Assembly (NCBI RefSeq): GCF_900302465.1
Contig: NZ_OMOR01000001.1
Location: forward strand, 1,612,001-1,676,000
DNA from: Ascidiaceihabitans donghaensis
GTDB lineage: Bacteria > Pseudomonadota > Alphaproteobacteria > Rhodobacterales > Rhodobacteraceae
Direction: 5' to 3'
DNA length: 64,000 nt
Within the stretch, counting starts at the first letter, position 1; each line of letters opens with the position of its first letter. Below the pieces are notes generated by a model. That model was not told where the DNA came from. It made no database searches and worked only from the letters and a program-made list of their open reading frames with translations. Of the stretch, positions 45,574-53,779 are shown one piece after another. Position numbers and translations under genes: made by a program.

Positions 45574-47940
45574 ATGCCTAAAGACAATGGAATTGGCGCC
45601 AGCCCGAAGCGGCGCGAGGACATCCGGTTTTTGACCGGAACCGGCAACTATACAGATGACATGAATATCCGTGGTCAAGCACATGTGTATTTCCTGCGCT
45701 CTGATGTGGCGCATGGCACGATCACCAAGCTGGACACCACAGCCGCCGCTGCAATGGACGGCGTTGTGCAAATCTTCACCGGTGCGGATTTTGAGGCGGT
45801 AGGTTCCATCCCTTGCGGTTGGCAGATCACGGATTTGCACGGCGAGCCGATGCAAGAACCACGCCACCCCGTTTTGGCAGAGGGCAAAGTGCGCCACGTG
45901 GGCGAACCGATTGCTGCGATTGTTGCCGAGACGCTGGGCCAAGCCCGTGATGCGGCGGAAGCCATCGAATTGGACATCGCGGAACTGCCTGCTGTTGTCG
46001 ATATGAAAGCTGCGGCCGCTGCTGGTGCCACCAAGGTGCACGACGATCTGACCTCGAACCTGTGCTACGAGTGGGGCTTCGTTGAAGAAAACCGCGCCGC
46101 TGTGGATGAGGCAATCAAGAACGCGGCCCACGTCACAACGCTGGAACTGGTCAACAACCGTCTTGTTGCCAACCCGATGGAGCCCCGCGTGGCCATTGGC
46201 GACTATGCGCGCTCTGACGATCAGCACACGTTGTATACAACATCCCAGAACCCCCATGTTATTCGCCTGTTGATGGGCGCATTTGTTCTGGGCATTCCAG
46301 AGCACAAGCTGCGTGTGGTTGCCCCCGATGTGGGCGGCGGGTTTGGCACAAAGATTTTCCACTATCAGGAAGAAGCCTTCTGCACATTCGCGGCCAAAGC
46401 CTGCAACCGTCCGGTGAAATGGACGTCGTCCCGTTCCGAGGCGTTTATTTCGGACGCGCAAGGCCGTGACCACGTCACCAAAGTCGAATTGGCGCTGGAT
46501 GCAGACAACAACTTTACTGCGTTGCGCTGCGACACCTACGCCAACATGGGCGCGTATCTGTCGACCTTCGCATCGTCGGTGCCCACATGGCTGCACGGTA
46601 CGTTGTTGGCGGGTAACTACAAAACTCCGCTGATCTACACCAACGTCAAAGCGATGTTCACCAACACGGTTCCAGTGGACGCCTATCGCGGGGCAGGCCG
46701 CCCCGAGGCAACCTTCCAGGTGGAGCGCGTCATCGACAAAGCCGCCCGCGAATTGGGTGTTGATCCGATTGCTTTGCGCCGCCAGAACTATGTCACCGAA
46801 TTCCCCTATGCCACGCCAGTGGCTGTGGAATATGACACAGGCGACTACAACGCGACCATGGATAAGCTGGAAGAAATCGGTGATTTCTCGGGCTTTGAGG
46901 CCCGCCGCAAAGCGTCGGAGGCCAAAGGCAAATGGCGTGGGCTTGGCATCAACAGCTACATCGAGGCCTGCGGCATCGCGCCGTCGAATTTGGTGGGTCA
47001 GCTTGGTGCGCGTGCCGGTCTTTACGATGCGGCGACTGTGCGTGTGAACGCGACGGGCTCTATTTCCGTCATGGTGGGCGCACACAGCCACGGGCAGGGG
47101 CACGAGACGTCCTTCCCGCAGGTGGTCGCCGAAATGATCGGTATTCCAGAAGATCAGATCGACATCGTGCATGGCGACACGTCCAAAATCCCGTTTGGGA
47201 TGGGCACCTATGGATCGCGGTCTTTGGCGGTCTGTGGTTCTGCCATGGTGCGTGCAACTGAAAAGATCATTGCCAAGGCTACCAAGATTGCCGCACATTT
47301 GATGGAAGCATCAGACGCGGATGTGGAACTGAAAGACGGTGTATTCAGCGTTGCTGGCACGGATAAATCCGTGGCTTGGGGCGATGTGACATTGTCGGCT
47401 TATGTGCCGCATAACTTCCCGTTGGAAGATATTGAACCGGGTCTGGAAGAAACCGCATTTTATGATCCGGCCAACTTCACTTACCCTGCGGGCGCCTATG
47501 CCTGCGAGGTCGAAGTCGATCCGGAAACCGGCAAAGTCACCATCGAGAAATTCTCGGCGGCGGATGATTTCGGCAATGTGATCAACCCGATGATTGTATC
47601 CGGTCAGGTGCATGGCGGGATCGCCCAAGGCGTGGGCCAAGCGTTGTTGGAAAACTGTTCCTATGATGAAAACGGCCAGCTTCTGAGCGCGTCTTACATG
47701 GACTACGCCATGCCGCGGGCCGATGATTTGCCGTTCTATTCGGTGGACCATTCCTGCCAGACGCCGTGCACACACAACCCGTTGGGTGTGAAGGGCTGTG
47801 GCGAAGCGGGCGCGATTGGGTCGCCCCCATCCGTTGTGAACGCCGTCATTGATGCGCTTGCATCAGGTGGAAAGAATGTCGGTCATATCGATATGCCTTT
47901 GACGCCTGATAAAGTGTGGGCCGCAATCAACAATGCATGA
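45574..47940 (+). CDS. CoxL form II-type molybdenum hydroxylase large subunit
   Basis: Molybdopterin-binding subunit of 788 residues. The active-site loop reads AYRGAGRPE (residues 370-378), the form II signature; true CO dehydrogenase (form I) has AYXCSFR. APDVGGGFGTKIFHYQEE and KGCGEAGAIGSPPSVVNA (cofactor loop with the general-base Glu) are also visible. Form II enzymes are common in roseobacters, and their substrate is uncertain; CO oxidation should not be assumed. GGAGGAA lies 8 bp before ATG 45574. Gene order is S-L-M rather than M-S-L. Confidence 0.93.
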   Translation: MPKDNGIGASPKRREDIRFLTGTGNYTDDMNIRGQAHVYFLRSDVAHGTITKLDTTAAAAMDGVVQIFTGADFEAVGSIPCGWQITDLHGEPMQEPRHPVLAEGKVRHVGEPIAAIVAETLGQARDAAEAIELDIAELPAVVDMKAAAAAGATKVHDDLTSNLCYEWGFVEENRAAVDEAIKNAAHVTTLELVNNRLVANPMEPRVAIGDYARSDDQHTLYTTSQNPHVIRLLMGAFVLGIPEHKLRVVAPDVGGGFGTKIFHYQEEAFCTFAAKACNRPVKWTSSRSEAFISDAQGRDHVTKVELALDADNNFTALRCDTYANMGAYLSTFASSVPTWLHGTLLAGNYKTPLIYTNVKAMFTNTVPVDAYRGAGRPEATFQVERVIDKAARELGVDPIALRRQNYVTEFPYATPVAVEYDTGDYNATMDKLEEIGDFSGFEARRKASEAKGKWRGLGINSYIEACGIAPSNLVGQLGARAGLYDAATVRVNATGSISVMVGAHSHGQGHETSFPQVVAEMIGIPEDQIDIVHGDTSKIPFGMGTYGSRSLAVCGSAMVRATEKIIAKATKIAAHLMEASDADVELKDGVFSVAGTDKSVAWGDVTLSAYVPHNFPLEDIEPGLEETAFYDPANFTYPAGAYACEVEVDPETGKVTIEKFSAADDFGNVINPMIVSGQVHGGIAQGVGQALLENCSYDENGQLLSASYMDYAMPRADDLPFYSVDHSCQTPCTHNPLGVKGCGEAGAIGSPPSVVNAVIDALASGGKNVGHIDMPLTPDKVWAAINNA

Positions 47941-47953
47941 ATGAACGGTCGGA

Positions 47954-48000
47954 CCGGGGGCCAGCCCCCGGACCCCCGAGGTTTATTTGGCGAGATGAAT
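47954..48000 (+). repeat. Dispersed intergenic repeat, copy D
   Basis: Hairpin CCGGGGG/CCCCCGG (47954-47971) then ACCCCCGAGGTTTATTT and GGCGAGATGAAT. It lies within the cox-like operon between the large and medium subunit genes, 13 bp after a stop, and may stabilise or attenuate the transcript. Confidence 0.8.
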
Positions 48001-48039
48001 ACGGGATCCGGTTCATCTTGCCATTGAAAGGACAAGAGA

Positions 48040-48828
48040 ATGTACAACTTTGAATTTGAAAAGCCGGGTACGATCGCGGATGCGGTTGCGGCGTTGGGTG
48101 GCGATGACGCGCAGGCGTTGGGTGGTGGTCAAACCCTGATCCCCACAATGAAGCAGCGTTTGGCGTCGCCCACAACTTTGGTCAGCTTGAGCGGCATCTC
48201 CGAGATGCAGGGCATCTGCACCGGTGACGATGGTGCCTTGTGCATTGGTGGGGCGACAACCCATGGTGCGGTGGCCTCTGGTGCAGGCGCGTATCCTGCG
48301 TTGGCCGATCTGGCCAGCCACATCGGCGATCCCGCGGTCCGCAATCGTGGCACGATTGGTGGTTCATTGGCCAACAACGATCCCTCTGCTTGCTACCCCT
48401 GTGCGGCGCTGGCATCTGGCGCTACAATCGTCACCAACGCGCGCGAGATCGCGGCCGATGATTATTTTCAGGGCATGTTCGACACTGCCTTGAACGATGG
48501 CGAGATCATCACAGAAGTGCGTCTTCCGGTTCCGGAAAAGGCCAACTATCAGAAATTTGTCCAACCGGCGTCCCGTTTTGCCTTAGTGGGTGTGATGGTC
48601 GCAAAATACGCGGACGGTGTTCGTGTGGCGATCACGGGCGCGTCTGAAGAAGGTGTCTTCCGCTGGACAGAGGCAGAAGCGGCTTTGTCTGCCGATTTCT
48701 CGGCGTCTGCTTTGGAAGGTCTTAGCCTTTCGGGTGACGGCATGATCAGCGATTTGCATGGGTCTGGCGACTACCGTGCGCATCTATGCTCTGTCATGGC
48801 AAAGCGGGCGGTTGCGGCTGCTGCGTGA
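48040..48828 (+). CDS. CoxM-type FAD-binding subunit
   Basis: Medium subunit of 262 residues of the molybdenum hydroxylase. FAD-binding motifs LGGGQTLIPTMKQR and GDPAVRNRGTIGGSLANNDPSA (pyrophosphate loops) are clear. The C-terminal CO_deh_flav_C domain is shortened but present (VRVAITGASEEGVFRW). AAAGGAC lies about 8 bp before the ATG. It completes a CoxS-L-M set; a CoxE/CoxD maturation pair is not in this window. Confidence 0.93.
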   Translation: MYNFEFEKPGTIADAVAALGGDDAQALGGGQTLIPTMKQRLASPTTLVSLSGISEMQGICTGDDGALCIGGATTHGAVASGAGAYPALADLASHIGDPAVRNRGTIGGSLANNDPSACYPCAALASGATIVTNAREIAADDYFQGMFDTALNDGEIITEVRLPVPEKANYQKFVQPASRFALVGVMVAKYADGVRVAITGASEEGVFRWTEAEAALSADFSASALEGLSLSGDGMISDLHGSGDYRAHLCSVMAKRAVAAAA

Positions 48829-49331
48829 CGCTTTTGTTTGGAGTTTTACGAAAGGGCTGCTGTTTGGCGGCCCTTTTGTGTTTTGGCCAGACCGCTGTGG
48901 CGGATGATACGAACGTCGAAACGCACGCCGTTGTTGCCTGTATTCTTGCTGCAGAGGTTGAGGAGCCAAGCCTGCGTGGCGGACTACGTGATGCGTGCCT
49001 GTTGCAAGCAGGGGATTTGTGCAAATTCGGAGCCGCTGGCACAGTCGCGGTTTGCTACAGCACAACTGCGTTAAGTTTGTCAAACTACGTTGACCGGATT
49101 GTTCCGCTGTTGCCCGACGCGATCGCGTCGCGTGAAGGGCAGGCATTGTCATACCCCCGCGTGCTGAGAACGCTTCGGAAGGACGCAAGGACGCCCCAAG
49201 GATGCATGGTGCCGTCCATAGCGACCGTATCTGTTGACGTGCGTCGGGGGCTTTGTGATGTGCAGCGCAGTTACGGGCGGCTGAAACTGGCATTGGATGC
49301 TGCAAGGTTGGCGCAGATTGAATTGCCATGA
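48825..49331 (+). CDS. Secreted cysteine-rich protein of unknown function
   Basis: Protein of about 168 residues if started at GTG 48825, which overlaps the coxM stop (GTGA). This start gives a signal peptide (basic RKG, then CCLAALLCFGQTAVA) with cleavage AVA/DD. The mature part has six to seven cysteines (ACILAAE, ACLLQAGDLC, VAVCYS, QGCMVP, GLCDVQ), suggesting disulfides. The spacing is faintly like LprI/DUF1311 proteins, but this is not secure. TTG 48864 is an alternative start. Confidence 0.65.
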   Translation: MTLLFGVLRKGCCLAALLCFGQTAVADDTNVETHAVVACILAAEVEEPSLRGGLRDACLLQAGDLCKFGAAGTVAVCYSTTALSLSNYVDRIVPLLPDAIASREGQALSYPRVLRTLRKDARTPQGCMVPSIATVSVDVRRGLCDVQRSYGRLKLALDAARLAQIELP

Positions 49332-49385
49332 AACTTGGGGGCTTGGCTGCGTAGTGCGCAAAGCCATGCCGCTGTGGAAAAAGAA

Positions 49386-49412
49386 AAAGCCGCAACAATG
49401 TGCGGCTTTGTT
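49386..49412. terminator. Hairpin terminator between convergent genes
   Basis: Arms AAAGCCGCA (49386-49394) and TGCGGCTTT (49401-49409) with a 6-base loop and flanking A and T tracts. It serves the secreted-protein gene (+) and, in reverse, infC (-). Confidence 0.8.
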
Positions 49413-49432
49413 CGGTGATGCGTCAGAAAGAG

Positions 49433-49484
49433 GTTACCCTTTTTGTGGCAGTGGCCCGATCAGCATGACCATTTGGCGGCCTTC
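49433..49484 (-). repeat. Extra copy of the last 52 bp of infC
   Basis: Bases 49433-49484 repeat 49536-49587 with one mismatch in 52. The latter is the 3' end of infC: the last 16 codons and the stop. The spacer (49485-49535) is unrelated to infC. It is a direct repeat at a 103-bp interval, consistent with an old partial duplication or the footprint of an integration event. Confidence 0.9.
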
Positions 49485-49536
49485 TCAGCGATTGGCGCAG
49501 CCAACGCGACAGAAGCCGCTACCACAGTAGGCTCAG

Positions 49537-50088
49537 TTACCCTTTCTGTGGCAGTGGCCCGATCAGCATGACCATTTGGCGGCCTTCCATCTTGGGGAAG
49601 TTTTCCACTTTGCCTGCTTCTTTGGTGTCTTCTGCAACCCGTTCCAGCAATTCGCGACCCAGGTTCTGGTGCGCCATTTCTCGACCACGGAAGCGCAGGG
49701 TGATTTTCACCTTGTCGCCGTTTTCCAGAAACTTGAACACATTGCGCATTTTCACTTCGTAATCATTGGTGTCCGTGTTTGGACGGAACTTCACCTCTTT
49801 GATTTCGATGATCTTTTGTTTCTTGCGGGCCTCGGCTTCGCGTTTTTGTGTCTCATATTTGAACTTGCCAAAATCCATGATCTTGCACACAGGTGGATTG
49901 GCATTGGGCGAAATTTCGACCAGATCAAGCCCTGCCTCGTCTGCCATAACCATGGCGCGGGCGGGCGTTACGACACCTACGTTTTCCCCATCAGCGCCAA
50001 TCAGGCGAATTTCGTTGGAGCGGATTTTGTCGTTGATGCGCGGGCCGGTGTCACGTTGTGGCGGCGCGTTATGAGGTCTGCGAGCGAT
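49537..50088 (-). CDS. infC: Translation initiation factor IF-3
   Basis: IF-3 of 183 residues, which keeps 30S subunits free and checks start-codon pairing. [22 protein letters not shown] opens the N-domain; the linker [16 protein letters not shown] and [16 protein letters not shown] follow. I place the start at ATC 50088: AAGGA sits 9 bp upstream, and the product begins [17 protein letters not shown] as in relatives. A rare start codon is a known autoregulatory device of infC. The ORF is open to an ATG at 50226, but that extension has no family support. Confidence 0.93.
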   Translation of the reverse strand: MARRPHNAPPQRDTGPRINDKIRSNEIRLIGADGENVGVVTPARAMVMADEAGLDLVEISPNANPPVCKIMDFGKFKYETQKREAEARKKQKIIEIKEVKFRPNTDTNDYEVKMRNVFKFLENGDKVKITLRFRGREMAHQNLGRELLERVAEDTKEAGKVENFPKMEGRQMVMLIGPLPQKG

Positions 50089-50317
50089 GGTGGTCTTCCT
50101 TCGGTGGTTTTGATGCGAATGATTGATATTGAGGCCGCAAGGTAAACCTGCCGCGACCGGTCTGCAAGCCGCAATATAAGCTGTCTTGCGCCGAAAGTGG
50201 CTATTTTCCCCCTTGAACCTTTCCATCTAAGAGCGCATCTGACACCCACAATTGTGAACGACACGGCCACCATCAGGTGCGCATGCTGTGTCGAGACTGT
50301 CTGAGGGGACTTGAGTT

Positions 50318-51469
50318 ATGAAAAATCTGTTGTGGATCGTTGTGGCCGCTGCTGTCGCAGGTGGGGCATATTTGCTCTATTCCGGCAAAACACCAACCGA
50401 AGCGTTGAACGAAGCGGCCGAGGCTGTGAATGCCCCTGAGGCCCTTGAAAGTGCATCCGACGTTGTTGGCGATGCAGTTGAGGCCACCGAGGGCGCTGTT
50501 GAAGGTGCTGTCGATGCAGCCACCGAAGCGGCGGACGCTGTGGCAGATGCCGCAACCGATGCAGCCGAAGGTGCTGCCGATGCCGTGGATACAGCCGTTG
50601 ACGCTGCAACGGATACAGCGGCTGCAGCTGCGGAAACTGCCGGTGACGCCGTTGATGCGGCCACAGACGCGGCAAGTGACGCAGTCGACGCGGTTACTGA
50701 AACAGCATCCGACGCTGTGGATACAGCAACTGAAGCCGCATCCGATGCGGTTGATGCGGTCACAGACACAGCATCCGATGCTGCAGACGCGGCAACAGAA
50801 ACAGCCACAGATGCGGTAGAAGCAACAACTGATGCAGTTGCAGATACGGCAGACGCTGTGACGGAAACTGCCACAGATGCCACAGAAACAGCAACAGACG
50901 CTGCAACTGATGCTGCGGAAGCTGCAACAGATACGGCTTCTGAGGCCGCTGACGCCACTGCTGACGCGGTTCAGTCGACAACGGAAGCTGCCACAGACAC
51001 GGCCTCTGAGGCTGCAGACGCGACAGCTGATGTTGCAACAGACGCCACCGAAACTGCTACAGGTGCTGCGGAAGCAACAGCGGACGCTGCCACGGAGACA
51101 GCATCTGAGGCCGCCGACGCAACAACAGAAGCTGTAGACGCAACAGCAGATGCTGCGGCAGACACTGCAACGGAAGCGGCTGAAGCGACAACCGAAGCTG
51201 CCGAAGCAACAACCGAATCTGCAACAGAGGCAACAACGGAAGCCGCAGATGCGACGACTGAAGCTGCTACTGAAGCAGCCTCTGGAGGAATGGCAGATTT
51301 GCTGACACCCGAAGGCTTCGACTTCGACAAAGTTGTTGAAATGGTTGAAGGTTCCGAGATGGGCGCATTCCAGAAAACAGCTTTGAAAACGTCATTGGAA
51401 AAAGCACGTGACAACCCGGAAGTGCTGGAAACTGTACTGGGCAAAATCAAAGAAGCTATGGGCCTCTAA
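50318..51469 (+). CDS. Acidic hendecad-repeat protein with membrane anchor
   Basis: Protein of 383 residues. An N-terminal membrane helix (about 4-21) is followed by about 24 imperfect 11-residue repeats from 52 to 318, of the type DAVDAVTETAS or EAADATTEAVD. These are built only from Ala, Thr, Asp, Glu, Val, Ser and a few Gly and Gln. No Lys or Arg occurs between Lys24 and the C-terminal domain. Hendecads form long straight or right-handed helices as in LEA group 3 proteins. A normal-composition C-terminal domain (about 323-383, DLLTPEGFDFDKVVEMVEG) ends the protein. Function unknown. Confidence 0.85.
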   Translation: MKNLLWIVVAAAVAGGAYLLYSGKTPTEALNEAAEAVNAPEALESASDVVGDAVEATEGAVEGAVDAATEAADAVADAATDAAEGAADAVDTAVDAATDTAAAAAETAGDAVDAATDAASDAVDAVTETASDAVDTATEAASDAVDAVTDTASDAADAATETATDAVEATTDAVADTADAVTETATDATETATDAATDAAEAATDTASEAADATADAVQSTTEAATDTASEAADATADVATDATETATGAAEATADAATETASEAADATTEAVDATADAAADTATEAAEATTEAAEATTESATEATTEAADATTEAATEAASGGMADLLTPEGFDFDKVVEMVEGSEMGAFQKTALKTSLEKARDNPEVLETVLGKIKEAMGL

Positions 51470-51496
51470 GCCTTAAACACCTTACAAAAGCTGATG

Positions 51497-51528
51497 AAAT
51501 CGCGTTCCCAAGGGGGCGCGATTTTTTT
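51497..51528 (+). terminator. Rho-independent terminator of the hendecad gene
   Basis: Arms AAATCGCG (51497-51504) and CGCGATTT (51517-51524) with a 12-base loop and a run of T bases, 28 bp after the stop. Confidence 0.85.
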
Positions 51529-51579
51529 GTTGTGATCGACGCACGGGTTCATGCAAACTAGCGCCCAAAGGGGTAGGTT

Positions 51580-52398
51580 ATGGCGAAGTGGGTATTGCGA
51601 CGAATGTCAGGGTATTGCGGCGCCATGATGATGGGGCGTGATCTGAATGACATGACGCCAAGTGACTTCGACTTTGTAAAGCAAGCGTTGTTTGAGCATG
51701 GTGTTGTTGTTTTGCCGGATCAGCATCTGTCGCAAGACGCCCATATCGCGGTTGCCGAGGCCTTTGGACCGATAGAGGTCAATCGGTTTTTCACCCCTGT
51801 AGATGACCACCCGATGATCGCAGAAGTCCGTACCACGTCAGTTCAGACTGCGGTGATCGGTGGCACGTGGCATACCGATCATTCTTATGATGCCGCCCCT
51901 GCAATGTGTTCCATTCTATCAGCGCAAAAATTGCCGCCCTATGGCGGGGATACGCATTTTGCGTCCATGACTGCGGCCTATCACGGGTTGTCGCCCGGAT
52001 TGGGGCAACTTCTAGGGGGCTTGAAGGCGTGGCATTCCGACAGCAGCTTTGCAGACAGTCAATTGGGTTTAAACGAAAATCCGGATGCATTCCGTTATCC
52101 GGTGTTACATCCTGTGGTCGTACGGCATCCACAAACCGGTGCGCCGTGTTTGTATGTGAATGGTGATTTCACCACCCACTTCGAGGGTTGGAGCCGCGAA
52201 GAAAGTGCGCCTTTGTTGGCGTATCTTTATGCACATGCAACCCAACCGATTTTCACCTGTCGGGTGCAATGGCGTCCGGGCATGGTTGCGATTTGGGACA
52301 ACCGCTTGGTGCAGCATTATGCAACGGCTGACTATGCGGGCCACGACCGCTTGATGCACCGGATTACCGTTCAGGGTGTGCCATTGTCAGGTTTGTAG
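51580..52398 (+). CDS. TauD/TfdA-type Fe(II)/2-oxoglutarate dioxygenase
   Basis: Protein of 272 residues. The iron ligands are the His and Asp of GTWHTDHSY and the His of NRLVQHYATADY; the 2-oxoglutarate-binding Arg is in HRITV. The length and the WHTD...H arrangement fit the TauD/TfdA family, which hydroxylates sulfonates, aryloxyacids and similar compounds. Substrate is unknown. AGGGG precedes ATG 51580. The neighbouring sulfite-reduction genes are convergent, so a sulfonate role is tempting but unproven. Confidence 0.9.
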   Translation: MAKWVLRRMSGYCGAMMMGRDLNDMTPSDFDFVKQALFEHGVVVLPDQHLSQDAHIAVAEAFGPIEVNRFFTPVDDHPMIAEVRTTSVQTAVIGGTWHTDHSYDAAPAMCSILSAQKLPPYGGDTHFASMTAAYHGLSPGLGQLLGGLKAWHSDSSFADSQLGLNENPDAFRYPVLHPVVVRHPQTGAPCLYVNGDFTTHFEGWSREESAPLLAYLYAHATQPIFTCRVQWRPGMVAIWDNRLVQHYATADYAGHDRLMHRITVQGVPLSGL

Positions 52399-52401
52399 GC
52401 A

Positions 52402-52448
52402 CCCAGATTTTTTTAAAAAATCTGGGCCGGAAAAATTTGATTTTTCCG
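52402..52448. terminator. Twin palindromic hairpins between convergent genes
   Basis: First palindrome 52402-52426 with arms CCCAGATTTTTT and AAAAAATCTGGG; second 52428-52448 with arms CGGAAAAAT and ATTTTTCCG. It is built like the pair at 2995-3047 and sits between the dioxygenase (+) and ferredoxin reductase (-) stops. Confidence 0.75.
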
Positions 52449-52454
52449 AGCGTC

Positions 52455-53303
52455 TCACCCGACGAACGCTTTTTCCACAACATAGTGTTTGGGATCTGAA
52501 TTCGCGCCTTCTTCCAGCCCGAACCCTTCCATGATCTCTTTAATATCTGTGTTCAGTCCCATTGATCCACACACCATTGCACGGTCTGTGTCCGCCGAAA
52601 TACCGTCGATGCCGAGGTCTTTGAACACGGTCCCATCTTTCAACAGCGTCGTGATCCGCCCCATTTTCGGGCTTTGTTCGCGTGTGGTAGTCGGGTAATA
52701 GCGGATTTTGGCAAGGTTCTCGGCGCCGATCAGTTCTTGCATCAGCTCATCCGATTGCAGATCTTCGATCAGTTTGCGGCTGTATTCCAGCTCAGCCACA
52801 TCGCGGCAGGTGTGGGTGATGATAACCTCGTCGTAGTCTTCATAGGTTTGCGGTTCACGCAGCAGCGATGCGAAAGGCGCAAAGCCGGTGCCGGTTGAAA
52901 AGAACCAGATCCGTTTGCCAGGCAACAACGCGTCATGCACCAAAGTGCCCACGGGTTTTGGGCGCAGGATGATTTCATCGCCGACCTTGATATGTTGCAA
53001 TTTGGAGGTCAGTGGACCGTCCTGCACTTTGATGGAATAGAATTCCAATTCTTCGTCCCATGCAGGCGACGCGATGGAATAGGCGCGCAGCAGCGGTTTT
53101 TGCTTGCCTGTTTCGGGGTGTGGATCCCCCATTAATCCGATCATCACAAATTCACCTGACCGAAAGCGCAAAGACGCCGGCCGTGTCACACGAAAGGAAA
53201 ACAGACGGTCCGTCCAGTGGGTCACTGCTGTGACAGTTTGGGCGTCAGGAAGGGTCGGGGCCTTTGCGGCGGTCGCTGTGTTCACGGGTGTTTGCTCGGT
53301 CAT
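52455..53303 (-). CDS. fpr: Ferredoxin--NADP reductase
   Basis: FNR-family flavoprotein of 282 residues. FAD-binding LLRAYSIASPAW, NADP-binding STGTGFAPFASLLREP and the C-terminal VEKAFVG fit the bacterial Fpr type. A 20-25 residue Ala/Thr-rich N-terminal extension precedes the domain. It moves electrons between NADPH and ferredoxin. Placed after cysH/cysI and DUF934 on the same strand (72-bp gap), it probably reduces the ferredoxin for sulfite reductase. Confidence 0.94.
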   Translation of the reverse strand: MTEQTPVNTATAAKAPTLPDAQTVTAVTHWTDRLFSFRVTRPASLRFRSGEFVMIGLMGDPHPETGKQKPLLRAYSIASPAWDEELEFYSIKVQDGPLTSKLQHIKVGDEIILRPKPVGTLVHDALLPGKRIWFFSTGTGFAPFASLLREPQTYEDYDEVIITHTCRDVAELEYSRKLIEDLQSDELMQELIGAENLAKIRYYPTTTREQSPKMGRITTLLKDGTVFKDLGIDGISADTDRAMVCGSMGLNTDIKEIMEGFGLEEGANSDPKHYVVEKAFVG

Positions 53304-53374
53304 GTCTATGTCAACGCAGATTTACACCTGCGCCTCCTTGGTAGCTAGAAAAATGTGGAACGGAAAGGGGACGT

Positions 53375-53779
53375 TTAGCCGCGCAATCGGGCCTGATAAT
53401 CGTTCGCCGTCCAATCGCTGCGGAACTGCCATTGGGATTGCGGTTGTCGGGCGGCGAGGTCCTGAGTGATCTCAACCTCGTCAAAGCCCACGCGCCGCGC
53501 CATTGCGTATTGGTCTGCAATGACGTGGCCCCGCGCACGCAAACGTCCGGTGTAGCCTTTCAGCCGCAACATCCGCGCGATGGTAAAGCCGCGCCCGTCA
53601 GCAAAACTGGGAAAGTCCACACGCACCATTTCCAGGCTTGGAGTGATCTGGATGTCATCGGGGTTGATGTCGGATGGCACATCAAGAGCAACCACATCAT
53701 TGGCCGTATCGCCAAATGCCGTGTAGCCCCGCGTCCAGGTTTCGGGGGCAAAACCTTCGTCTGTCACGATGATCGTCAT
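53375..53779 (-). CDS. DUF934 protein (sulfite-reduction operon)
   Basis: Protein of 134 residues of the DUF934 family (VRVDFPSFADGRGFTIARMLR, GHVIADQYAMARRVGFDEVEI, in pieces). The family regularly accompanies cysI and cysH and is presumed to be an accessory of assimilatory sulfite reduction; its biochemistry is unknown. Start ATG 53779 has CAGGAG upstream and overlaps the cysH stop by 4 bases. Confidence 0.92.
   Translation of the reverse strand: MTIIVTDEGFAPETWTRGYTAFGDTANDVVALDVPSDINPDDIQITPSLEMVRVDFPSFADGRGFTIARMLRLKGYTGRLRARGHVIADQYAMARRVGFDEVEITQDLAARQPQSQWQFRSDWTANDYQARLRG

Noticed and set aside
45511-47298. Long open frame (595 codons) on the minus strand
   Set aside because: It is antisense to the coxL-type gene, has no recognisable domain and reflects the codon bias of the + strand gene.
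50089-50226. Longer IF-3 starting at ATG 50226
   Set aside because: The extension has no IF-3 similarity, and a good ribosome site lies before the ATC at 50088.
50500-51270. Possible CRISPR array or tandem DNA satellite
   Set aside because: The 33-bp periodicity is the codon-level consequence of the hendecad protein repeat; units vary at synonymous positions and lack unique spacers.
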